Of a DNA stretch of 64,000 nucleotides, positions 35,170 to 42,654 are shown one piece after another. A program made the position numbers and the translations under genes. How positions within the stretch are numbered: the stretch's first letter is position 1; every line of letters starts with the position of its first letter. This DNA is from Lachnospiraceae bacterium (GTDB taxonomy: Bacteria; Bacillota; Clostridia; Lachnospirales; Lachnospiraceae): NCBI GenBank assembly GCA_021203205.1, contig JAJQBQ010000001.1, forward strand, positions 17,073 through 81,072, written 5' to 3'. The notes under the pieces are model-generated. The model made no database searches and was not told where the DNA came from. It saw nothing but the letters and a program-made list of their open reading frames with translations.

Positions 35170-36732
35170 ATGAGGAAAAACAAATTAAATGAAAAAAGAA
35201 ATGTAATCGCAAACCACAGCATCCAGACAGCCCTGATCTGCCTGCTTCTGTGCACAATTCTCGTTGTCTTCGCGGCCTGCGGAGGCAGCGCGGATGAGGA
35301 GGAGACGACGACCGTGAAGGAAACAACGACAACGGCAACAGCGGCCGAAGAGGAAACCACCGCCGCCACGGCAGAATACACGCTCACCGTGGACGAGAGC
35401 ATCACCTACCAGACCATCGAGAGCTTCGGCGCCAGCGGCGCCTGGTGGAGCCAGGACGTGGGCGGCTGGACGAACGAGGTGGACACCGGCGAGGAGGCGC
35501 GGGAGTACATCGCCAGGCTTCTCTTTGACCCGGAGACCGGCATCGGCCTGACTAATTACCGCTACAATCTGGCGGCAGGCTATGAGAACAGCACCGAGGG
35601 GATCACCGATTCCTGGCGGCGCGGCGAAAATTTTGAGACGGAGCCCGGCGTGTACGACTGGACGAAGGACGAAAATTCCGTCTGGTTCTTAAAGAAAGCC
35701 GTGGAGTACGGTGTGGAGGACGTGGTCTTCTTCGTCAACAGCCCCATCGAGCGGCTGACCATCACCGGTTCCTCCTACGGTGCGGCGGATGAGGACGGCA
35801 ACACTTCGAATCTTGCGCCGGAAAATTACGAGGCCTTCGCAAAATATGTGCTGGACGTGACGGAGCATTTCGTGACGGAGGAAGGCATCCCGGTGACTAC
35901 CATCTCCCCCATCAACGAGCCTCAGTGGGAGTGGACCAGCGGCCAGGAGGGCTGCCACTATACCACCACCGAAATGGTGGATGTGCTGAAAGTCTTTATC
36001 AATGCTATCTCCGAGCGGGATGCGCTTGACGGCGTCACCATCTCCGCGCCGGAATCCGGCGAGTGGAGCAACACCGGCACGGCGTATTTCAAGGCGATCC
36101 TGGCGGATGAGGAGCTGGCCTCCTATTTCACCACGCTGGACAGCCATTCTTACTGGACGGACGCTTCCGGCAAAAAGTCCTTCATGACCCTGATGTCCAC
36201 CCTGGGCTTCACCGGCTCACTTCGCACCACCGAGTGGTGTGAGATGACAAACGGCAAAAACGTGACCATGGCATCCGCCCTGCCGCTGGCCGAGGAGATC
36301 AATGACGACCTGACCATCTTAAACGTCGTCTCCTGGCAGTACTGGATCGCGGTGAGCTGCTATGACTACCGGGACGGCCTGATCTACGTGAATAAGACCG
36401 GAAAAACGGTCACGGTGCCGAAGCGCCTGTGGGCCATGGGCAACTACAGCAAATTTATCCGTCCGGGCGCGGTGCGCGTGGACGCGGCCTTTGACTCGGA
36501 AGACGTGGACACCTCGGCCTTCCTCGGCACGGACGGCGAGCTGATCGTCGTGATCATCAACGATAACGACACGGCGGCCACCATAAATCTTACGGGCATC
36601 GAAGGCTACACTGCCATGCAGGTGCACACCACGGATGCGGACTATGACCTCGAGTGCACCTATGACGGGGATTATGCGGACAGTGTGGAAGTGACGAGAA
36701 AATCGGTGACTACGCTGGTGTTTACGAAGTAA
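35170..36732 (+). CDS. glycoside hydrolase family 30 lipoprotein
   Basis: A secreted enzyme with lipobox LVVFAAC, a Thr/Glu-rich linker of about 40 residues, and a GH30-type (beta/alpha)8 barrel starting YQTIESFGASGAWWSQDVGGW. The acid/base residue is Glu250 in ISPINEPQWEW and the nucleophile is Glu355 in TTEWCEM. A beta-sandwich typical of GH30 closes the protein. Likely substrates are xylan, beta-1,6-galactan or similar; the subfamily cannot be fixed by eye. GGAGGG precedes ATG 35170. A terminator follows at 36751-36787. Confidence 0.87.
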   Translation: MRKNKLNEKRNVIANHSIQTALICLLLCTILVVFAACGGSADEEETTTVKETTTTATAAEEETTAATAEYTLTVDESITYQTIESFGASGAWWSQDVGGWTNEVDTGEEAREYIARLLFDPETGIGLTNYRYNLAAGYENSTEGITDSWRRGENFETEPGVYDWTKDENSVWFLKKAVEYGVEDVVFFVNSPIERLTITGSSYGAADEDGNTSNLAPENYEAFAKYVLDVTEHFVTEEGIPVTTISPINEPQWEWTSGQEGCHYTTTEMVDVLKVFINAISERDALDGVTISAPESGEWSNTGTAYFKAILADEELASYFTTLDSHSYWTDASGKKSFMTLMSTLGFTGSLRTTEWCEMTNGKNVTMASALPLAEEINDDLTILNVVSWQYWIAVSCYDYRDGLIYVNKTGKTVTVPKRLWAMGNYSKFIRPGAVRVDAAFDSEDVDTSAFLGTDGELIVVIINDNDTAATINLTGIEGYTAMQVHTTDADYDLECTYDGDYADSVEVTRKSVTTLVFTK

Positions 36733-36750
36733 AGAGTTATATAGATGTGA

Positions 36751-36787
36751 AAATCCGGGAAAATAACGATGATTTTCCTGGATTTTT
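36751..36787 (+). terminator. Rho-independent terminator after the GH30 gene
   Basis: AAATCCGGGAAAAT (36751-36764) pairs with ATTTTCCTGGATTT (36772-36785) with one G-T pair, and runs into T residues. Confidence 0.85.
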
Positions 36788-36890
36788 GCGTATCATACGC
36801 ATGAAATGAAACGGAAGTCAGGGTATAATTATCGTTGGCTGAGGAAGCCAGAGAAGACGTCTGATATATTACTATAAAACATAAACCCTC

Positions 36891-37018
36891 CGGGTAGCCG
36901 ATAGCCCCAAAAAAGCGCAGACTACCCCTGCAAGCTTACTATGAAAGCGTTGTTAATCGGCTCTCATTTCTGGTGGTGCCCGCGAAGCGGGCAGGGGCGT
37001 TTGGAGTATTAGAAAAAC
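36891..37018 (+). ncRNA. candidate leader element shared with the lipoprotein gene (copy A)
   Basis: The right part, CATTTCTGGTGG...GGGCAGGGGCGTTTGGA (36964-37006), closely matches 39050-39092 before another gene. Here it contains the hairpin GCCCGC-GAA-GCGGGC. Upstream, AGCCGAT (36897-36903) pairs with ATCGGCT (36956-36962), while overlapping GGGTAG can instead pair with CTACCC. It precedes the AAA-ATPase gene by about 115 bases. The conserved block also reads VPAKRAGAFG in one frame, so a decayed or small coding sequence is an alternative. Confidence 0.4.
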
Positions 37019-37132
37019 CGAAAGATAAGGTTGAGAAAACAGCGGGTTTAAGATATAATAAAATGAAATCAGAAAATCTACAGAAAGAGATCAACCCAGA
37101 GGATGGAATATGGGCAAAGGGGGTTAAAACGA

Positions 37133-38725
37133 ATGGGAAAGTATATAAATCCCGGAAATGAGGGCTTTGCGGAAATCAGAAGGGACATTTATGTTGATAA
37201 AACAGGCCTGATCGCATATATAAATGATTTAATAGGAAAACCGAAGCCATTAGTCAGCTTCAGCAGACCCAGACGTTTCGGAAAATCCTACACGGCAAAT
37301 ATGCTGTGCGCATATTACGATGCGGGCTGTGATTCCCGCGAGCTGTTTGAAGATTTGCAAATAGCACATGCAGACAGCTTCAAAACCATGTTAAATCAGT
37401 TCAACGTGATATCCTTTGATGTAACCGGATTTATAAAAACCTCTGTCAACAGGAAAATGAATGCTCTGGAAAGAATGCAGAAAGCTTTGCTGAGTGAGCT
37501 GAAAGAGACTTTCCCCGGATGTGTGGACGAAGAGGAAGACGATGTGGGAAATGCTCTTTATTCTGTAGTAACGAAGGGAAACAGAAAATTTGTTTTTGTC
37601 ATAGATGAGTGGGATGCGCTGTTCCGTGAATTCAAGGAGGATCAGCAGCTGCAAAGGGACTATATCCTGTTTTTGAGGGGGATTTTCAAAAATAAGGATG
37701 TCACACCAAAAACGATCGCTGCAGCGTACATGACAGGAATTCTGCCGATCAAAAAATATGGAACGGAATCCGCGCTATCTGACTTTAAAGAATTTACGAT
37801 GGCCGATCCCCTCATACTTTCAGAATATGTCGGTTTTACAGAAGCGGAAGTCTGCACACTTTGCAGCAGGTATGATATAGATTTTGAAGAAATGAAGCAG
37901 TGGTATGATGGGTATTCCTTTGAGGATACGAAATCAGTCTACAGCCCGAATTCCGTTATGAGTGCCATAAAATTCAGAAGATTTCGCAACTACTGGACGC
38001 AGACAGAGACATTTGAAAGTCTGAAACAGTATATCGGCGAAAACTATGATGGGCTAAAGGATGCCATCATATTAATGCTGGGCGGACAGCGCGTCAAAAT
38101 TGATATCAATACATTTCAGAATGATTTCACCTCTTTTGATAATAAAGACGATGTGCTGACGCTGCTCATTCATCTGGGATATCTGGCGTATGATCAGCAA
38201 AAAGAAGAGGCTTACATCCCGAACCGGGAAGTCTCCGAAGTGTTCCGCGTGGCAACCAGGGGCGGGCAGTGGAAGGAAGTAGAGTGTGCGATCGGTCAGG
38301 CGGAGGAACTGTTGGAAGCCACCATCCGCTGTGACAGCGACAGTGTGGCAAAAGCACTGGAGTTGGTTCATGAAGAATGTACGTCTGTGCTTAAATATAA
38401 CGATGAGAATTCTCTTGCATGCGCGATCTATATTGGATATTTTACGGCAAAGAATTATTATATGATCGTCAGGGAGCTTCCATCGGGAAAAGGGTTCGCC
38501 GATTACGCATTCATACCCCGAAGAGGAACAGACAAGCCCGCTATGATCGTAGAATTAAAATACGATAAGAATGCAGACACGGCGATCCGGCAAATTCATG
38601 ATAACCGGTATGGTGGGGTTATGAAGAAATACTTTGGAGAGTTACTGTTGGTCGGAATTAATTACGATAAAGATGCGGAGGGGAAAGACGCGAAAAGGCA
38701 TCAGTGTGTAATAGAGAGAAAGTAA
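37133..38725 (+). CDS. AAA-ATPase-like protein with C-terminal PD-(D/E)XK domain (copy 2)
   Basis: A 530-residue protein opening with NPGNEGFAEIRRDIYVDKTGLI, the family entry motif, then SRPRRFGKSYTANML (modified Walker A, residues 44-52) and FVFVIDEWDALF (Walker B, about 152-161). The C-terminal domain has FADYAFIPRRG...MIVELKYDKNADTAIRQI, giving the Asp and E-x-K of a PD-(D/E)XK nuclease fold. Same subfamily as the gene at 61876. Function of the family is not established. GGGGG precedes ATG 37133. Confidence 0.83.
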   Translation: MGKYINPGNEGFAEIRRDIYVDKTGLIAYINDLIGKPKPLVSFSRPRRFGKSYTANMLCAYYDAGCDSRELFEDLQIAHADSFKTMLNQFNVISFDVTGFIKTSVNRKMNALERMQKALLSELKETFPGCVDEEEDDVGNALYSVVTKGNRKFVFVIDEWDALFREFKEDQQLQRDYILFLRGIFKNKDVTPKTIAAAYMTGILPIKKYGTESALSDFKEFTMADPLILSEYVGFTEAEVCTLCSRYDIDFEEMKQWYDGYSFEDTKSVYSPNSVMSAIKFRRFRNYWTQTETFESLKQYIGENYDGLKDAIILMLGGQRVKIDINTFQNDFTSFDNKDDVLTLLIHLGYLAYDQQKEEAYIPNREVSEVFRVATRGGQWKEVECAIGQAEELLEATIRCDSDSVAKALELVHEECTSVLKYNDENSLACAIYIGYFTAKNYYMIVRELPSGKGFADYAFIPRRGTDKPAMIVELKYDKNADTAIRQIHDNRYGGVMKKYFGELLLVGINYDKDAEGKDAKRHQCVIERK

Positions 38726-38787
38726 AAAGCAGAATATTTAAGGCAGATGCCTTGTAAAAGCGAGTATTTCGTGAAAATAGGGAATAT

Positions 38788-38834
38788 CATACAAAAAACA
38801 GGGAAATAACAAAAGGTTTCCCTGTTTTTGTATG
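38788..38834. terminator. bidirectional terminator
   Basis: CATACAAAAAACAGGGAAA pairs with TTTCCCTGTTTTTGTATG over 18 bp with a loop of 10 bases. It ends the AAA-ATPase transcript. Confidence 0.88.
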
Positions 38835-38963
38835 TGCGGGAACAAGTCTTGATTCTTGTGTCAAAATTTGTCAGAGAGCGGAAAGCGGAGGTTTTATGCT
38901 TTTTACAGTGAATGGAACAAAAGAAAAATAAGATCTCAGAGCAATAATATAAGCAAAACAATA

Positions 38964-38992
38964 TTGACACACTAACGCAATCGAGTTATAAT
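38964..38992 (+). promoter_or_regulatory. consensus promoter of the lipoprotein gene
   Basis: TTGACA (38964-38969), a 17-base spacer, and TATAAT (38987-38992) match the vegetative consensus exactly. Transcription should begin near 39000, giving a leader of about 108 bases that contains the repeated element at 39015-39092. Confidence 0.9.
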
Positions 38993-39014
38993 AAATCCTG
39001 TTTTATAGTTCTTT

Positions 39015-39092
39015 TGCCCCAGCATCATGACTGCTGCCAGTCATAGGATGCCATTTCGGGTGGCACCGGCAAAGTGGGCAGGGGAGTTTGGA
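39015..39092 (+). ncRNA. candidate leader element (copy B)
   Basis: Lies entirely inside the leader that starts at the consensus promoter. GCATC-ATGACT pairs with AGTCAT-AG-GATGC, CCCC near 39017 can pair with GGGG at 39081, and CATTTCGGGTGG...GGGCAGGGGAGTTTGGA repeats the block found at 36964-37006. Shared sequence before two unrelated genes suggests a regulatory RNA or a dispersed repeat. Confidence 0.42.
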
Positions 39093-39107
39093 ATGGGAGG
39101 AATCAAA

Positions 39108-39926
39108 ATGAGAAAATTTAAGCCACAAAAAAGCCGATGTCCTGCATTTCTGGTCCTGTTTCTTCTGCTATCCGCATGCCTGTGCGGATGCGCGGCCGCG
39201 GGGGACGATACAGTGATCGAGGCGACCTCAGACACGGAGACTCAGGAGGGGGAGGCCACGGAAACCTGGCCGAAGGAGGTGGTGTTGACCGACGAGGAGG
39301 CGGAGCAGGACTATCTGTCGAAGGACGTGCTTGTGCAGGCGGTGACCGACATGCTGGCGGAGATTTATCCGAACCTGGAAGCGCGGTATGACCTGAAAAA
39401 CTGCCTGATCAGTGCGGAAGATGAGAGTGAGCTGGGATACAGTCTGTGGTATTATGAGGCGATCGAGCAGATCGGCATACGGCCGGCAATGGTGTCAAAC
39501 CATATACAGGCGGGGAAAATGTCCGAGGACTCCTACAATTACAAGGAACTCTACGAGACGCGGGATTACGGATTCGGAAACACGGCGGGGTATTATCTGG
39601 CCAAAATATATGTCACAGAGGATGGGATCGGCGGCTTGCTGGCAAGTGGCAATACGTATGAACTCTATGAGGAGTGGGCGGCCGTCGTGGATATCAATGA
39701 AATCCTGGGAAAAGTGGTGGGCGCGTTTCGGCTGCTGAACAAAGAGACCACAGTGACAGAAATCATGCTGACGATGGCGGAGACACCGGTGCAGGATGAG
39801 GACGGGAAATACCGGATCATATACGCCCCGTACTGGGTGGTCAGCTACAGCTGCGAGCAAAACGGTACAGAGATGAGCACTCAACTCGTCTATGATGCCT
39901 ATACCGGGGAGATGGTGTATCCGTAA
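39108..39926 (+). CDS. putative lipoprotein of unknown function
   Basis: A 272-residue protein with a lipoprotein signal (FLVLFLLLSACLCGC), a Thr/Glu linker, and a mixed alpha/beta domain with no recognised catalytic motif. The C-terminal part (PYWVVSYSCEQNGTEMSTQLVYDAYTGEMV) resembles PepSY-like or YycI-like modules in general layout only. Expressed from its own strong promoter. GGGAGG precedes ATG 39108. Confidence 0.75.
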   Translation: MRKFKPQKSRCPAFLVLFLLLSACLCGCAAAGDDTVIEATSDTETQEGEATETWPKEVVLTDEEAEQDYLSKDVLVQAVTDMLAEIYPNLEARYDLKNCLISAEDESELGYSLWYYEAIEQIGIRPAMVSNHIQAGKMSEDSYNYKELYETRDYGFGNTAGYYLAKIYVTEDGIGGLLASGNTYELYEEWAAVVDINEILGKVVGAFRLLNKETTVTEIMLTMAETPVQDEDGKYRIIYAPYWVVSYSCEQNGTEMSTQLVYDAYTGEMVYP

Positions 39927-39964
39927 GGGGATATAATTTCTGGTAATTTTAACCAAATATCCCC
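39927..39964 (+). terminator. stem-loop after the lipoprotein gene
   Basis: GGGGATAT (39927-39934) pairs with ATATCCCC (39957-39964), with inner GGT/ACC. It directly follows the stop codon; no U-run, so it is a possible but weak terminator. The following 235 bases to 40199 are A+T-rich and hold ATTTCACAACT (39988-39998), CACAAAA/TTTTGTG near 40068-40088, and the GGAGG of the next gene. Confidence 0.45.
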
Positions 39965-40199
39965 CGTCTGCCGGTTTCATTGGGCAGATTTCACAACTAT
40001 GCCACCGATTTTATGTGAAATTGCACAAAAAACCGGCCGAAAATCCGCGAAATATACAATTTTCACAAAAAGAAAATTAAATTTTGTGGAATTACTCAAT
40101 AGAAATATCCTGCCGATTCGAGTAGAATAACACCATCATTCAACACCACGGGCGTTTCCTGTATCATTTGGGGGGCGCAGGACAGTCAGGAGGAAAAAT

Positions 40200-41312
40200 A
40201 TGGCTAGTTTATCATTGAGGAACATTAGCAAGGTTTATCCGAACGGTTTCGTTGCTGTTAAGGATTTCAACCTTGAGATCGCCGATAAGGAGTTTATCAT
40301 TTTCGTAGGTCCTTCCGGATGCGGTAAGTCTACCACACTTCGTATGGTTGCAGGACTTGAGGAAATCTCCTCCGGTGAGTTGTATATCGGCGACAAGCTG
40401 GTAAACGACGTAGAACCAAAAGACAGGGACATCGCAATGGTTTTCCAGAACTACGCTTTGTATCCGCATATGTCAGTGTATGACAACATGGCGTTCGGCC
40501 TTAAGCTGAGAAAGACGCCGAAGGATCAGATTGATATCAAAGTAAAGGAAGCTGCGAAGATCCTTGACCTTGAGAAGCTGCTTGACCGTAAGCCGAAGGC
40601 TCTTTCCGGTGGTCAGAGACAGCGTGTTGCTATGGGACGTGCTATCGTACGTAATCCTAAGGTATTCCTCATGGACGAGCCTCTGTCCAACCTGGATGCG
40701 AAGCTTCGTGTACAGATGCGTGTTGAGATCGCAAAGCTGCACAAGAGCCTGGGAACCACCATCATCTATGTAACCCATGACCAGACCGAGGCTATGACGC
40801 TTGGTACCAGAATCGTTGTTATGAAGGACGGTATCGTACAGCAGGTAGATTCCCCGAAGAACCTTTACAACAACCCGGTGAACCTGTTCGTTGCAGGATT
40901 CATGGGATCCCCGCAGATGAACTTCATCGATGCTACGGTTGTGAACAAGAACGGCGTTGTATCGCTTGAGTTCGGCAGATCCAGCATCAAGGTTCCGGAA
41001 GCACAGGCAAAGGTTCTCATGGACGGCGGCTACGAAGGCAAGGTTGTTACCATGGGTATCCGTCCGGAAGATGTCCATGATGAGGAATCCTTCATCGCAA
41101 ACTCCAAGGACAGCACGTTCGATGTTACTATCCGTATCTACGAGCTGCTCGGTGCCGAGGTTTATCTGTATTTCGATGTTGCGGACTTCTCCTGCACGGC
41201 AAGAGTAAATCCGAGAACGACCGCAAGACCTGGCGATACCATCACGGTAGCTATGGACCTTACGAAGTTACATATCTTCGACAAGGAGACAGAGAGAGTT
41301 ATTACGAACTAA
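40200..41312 (+). CDS. sugar ABC transporter ATP-binding protein (MsmX/UgpC type)
   Basis: A 370-residue ATPase of the carbohydrate-uptake family: Walker A GPSGCGKST (37-45), Q-loop FQNYALYPHMSVYDN, signature LSGGQRQR (about 134-141), Walker B VFLMDEPLSNLDAKLR, then a C-terminal TOBE-type regulatory domain. No permease or binding-protein genes are near, as expected for an MsmX-like ATPase that powers several importers. Codon use is shifted toward a small preferred set compared with neighbours, fitting high expression. It has its own leader and a strong terminator. Confidence 0.94.
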   Translation: MASLSLRNISKVYPNGFVAVKDFNLEIADKEFIIFVGPSGCGKSTTLRMVAGLEEISSGELYIGDKLVNDVEPKDRDIAMVFQNYALYPHMSVYDNMAFGLKLRKTPKDQIDIKVKEAAKILDLEKLLDRKPKALSGGQRQRVAMGRAIVRNPKVFLMDEPLSNLDAKLRVQMRVEIAKLHKSLGTTIIYVTHDQTEAMTLGTRIVVMKDGIVQQVDSPKNLYNNPVNLFVAGFMGSPQMNFIDATVVNKNGVVSLEFGRSSIKVPEAQAKVLMDGGYEGKVVTMGIRPEDVHDEESFIANSKDSTFDVTIRIYELLGAEVYLYFDVADFSCTARVNPRTTARPGDTITVAMDLTKLHIFDKETERVITN

Positions 41313-41344
41313 TCCTGACTTGTGAAAAGGGTGTAATACAAGGG

Positions 41345-41385
41345 GAGAGGGAATGTGAAGAGATGCATTCCCTCTCTTCTTTTTT
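41345..41385 (+). terminator. strong Rho-independent terminator
   Basis: GAGAGGGAATG (41345-41355) pairs perfectly with CATTCCCTCTC (41366-41376) and runs into TTCTTTTTT. It isolates the ATPase transcript from the sulfate cluster. Confidence 0.95.
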
Positions 41386-41396
41386 GTGGAAAATAA

Positions 41397-41430
41397 AAAT
41401 TATCTTAACATATTATAAAATTATCTTAAC
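41397..41430 (+). promoter_or_regulatory. direct repeats upstream of cysD (candidate operator)
   Basis: AAATTATCTTAAC occurs at 41397-41409 and 41418-41430, exactly 21 bp apart, so both lie on one face of the helix. ATTTCACAATT follows at 41448-41458. This stretch sits between the previous terminator and the cysD leader, where a regulator of the sulfate genes would bind. Confidence 0.5.
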
Positions 41431-41597
41431 TTTTCATAACTTTTCCTATTTCACAATTACGACACAAATTGAACAAATTTCGATAATATAAAACTGATAG
41501 ATATCCCTTGAGATTTAGACTCGGGAAATTTCTTCACACGATCTGGGGGTGACGTGTTTCGCATATGATTATGAAAGAAAAATGTTACATTGCGATC

Positions 41598-41624
41598 GGT
41601 CTTCCTGATATTGGCGGATAGACC
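41598..41624 (+). other. hairpin in the cysD leader
   Basis: GGTCTTCC (41598-41605) pairs with GGA-T-AGACC (41616-41624) with one bulged base. No U-run, so not a simple terminator. The remaining leader (41459-41670) shows no open frame and no recognised sulfur riboswitch. Confidence 0.4.
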
Positions 41625-41670
41625 TGGAAAAGAGGGAATATTGTGAAAGAAAGCAGAACTTTCCTTACTA

Positions 41671-41736
41671 TTTGTGTCGTCGATTCGGCAGCGGAACGGA
41701 GATTTTGTGCCGTCGATTCGGCAGCAGAATGGAGAT
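41671..41736 (+). repeat. 33-bp tandem duplication carrying the cysD ribosome-binding site
   Basis: Two copies, 41671-41703 and 41704-41736, each begin TTTGTGYCGTCGATTCGGCA and end GGAGAT. They differ at only a few positions. The second GGAGAT is the ribosome-binding site for ATG 41741. Confidence 0.88.
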
Positions 41737-41740
41737 TTTT

Positions 41741-42631
41741 ATGACACATCTGGACGAACTGGAGGCGGAGGCCATCTATATTATGCGCGAGGTGGCGGCC
41801 GAGTGCGAGAAGCCGGTGATGCTGTATTCCATCGGCAAGGACAGCTCGGTGATGCTGCATCTGGCGCTGAAGGCATTTTATCCGGAGAAGCCTCCGTTTC
41901 CGTTTTTACATATAGATACTACATGGAAATTTCATGAGATGATCGAGTTTCGTGACCGTGTTGCAAAGGAAAAGGGCATCGAGATGCTGGTGTACACGAA
42001 CCGGGAAGGAGTAGAGCAGGGGATCAATCCCTTCGACCACGGCGCGGCCTACACGGATATTATGAAGACAAAGGCATTAAAGGATGCCCTCACCCTGTAC
42101 GGTTTCACGGCGGCCTTCGGCGGCGGCAGACGTGACGAGGAAAAATCCCGGGCAAAGGAACGAATTTTTTCCTTCCGCAACAGCAGCCAGGCCTGGGATC
42201 CGAAGAATCAGCGCCCGGAAATGTGGCAGCTTTATAATACGGCGCTGAAAAAGGGCGAGAGCATCCGCGTGTTCCCGCTCTCCAACTGGACGGAAAAGGA
42301 TATTTGGCAGTATATTGCCAGGGAAAATATTGAGATTGTTCCGCTGTATTTCGCGAAGGAGCGGCCCATTGTGGAGCGCGACGGCAACCTGATTATGGTG
42401 GATGACGACCGCATGAAGCTGCGCCCGGGCGAGGAGATTCGTTGGCGGAAGGTGCGGTTCCGCACGCTGGGCTGCTACCCGCTCACCGGAGCGACGGAAT
42501 CGGAGGCGGACACGCTGGATGCCATCGTGGCGGAGGTGCTGGGTGCGGTGTCGTCCGAGCGCACCAGCCGCGTGATCGACCATGAGGCGGCGGGCAGCAT
42601 GGAGCGGAGGAAGAGAGAAGGGTACTTTTGA
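41741..42631 (+). CDS. cysD: sulfate adenylyltransferase subunit 2
   Basis: Catalytic subunit of the heterodimeric ATP sulfurylase, which joins sulfate to ATP to give APS. The ATP-pyrophosphatase loop is [13 protein letters not shown] (residues 30-42), followed by [50 protein letters not shown] and LGCYPLTG, all as in CysD. Length 296 residues is normal. It opens the sulfate-activation cluster and is followed by the cysNC fusion after 23 bases. Confidence 0.96.
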   Translation: MTHLDELEAEAIYIMREVAAECEKPVMLYSIGKDSSVMLHLALKAFYPEKPPFPFLHIDTTWKFHEMIEFRDRVAKEKGIEMLVYTNREGVEQGINPFDHGAAYTDIMKTKALKDALTLYGFTAAFGGGRRDEEKSRAKERIFSFRNSSQAWDPKNQRPEMWQLYNTALKKGESIRVFPLSNWTEKDIWQYIARENIEIVPLYFAKERPIVERDGNLIMVDDDRMKLRPGEEIRWRKVRFRTLGCYPLTGATESEADTLDAIVAEVLGAVSSERTSRVIDHEAAGSMERRKREGYF

Positions 42632-42654
42632 GACCATACAGGAAAGGGAGAACC

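Noticed and set aside
36973..37161. 62-residue open frame upstream of AAA-ATPase copy 2
   Set aside because: Its first part coincides with the repeated leader block and there is no ribosome-binding site; kept only as an alternative reading of that block.
41459..41670. SAM riboswitch or Cys T-box before cysD
   Set aside because: No S-box core and no TGGNACC antiterminator sequence could be found.
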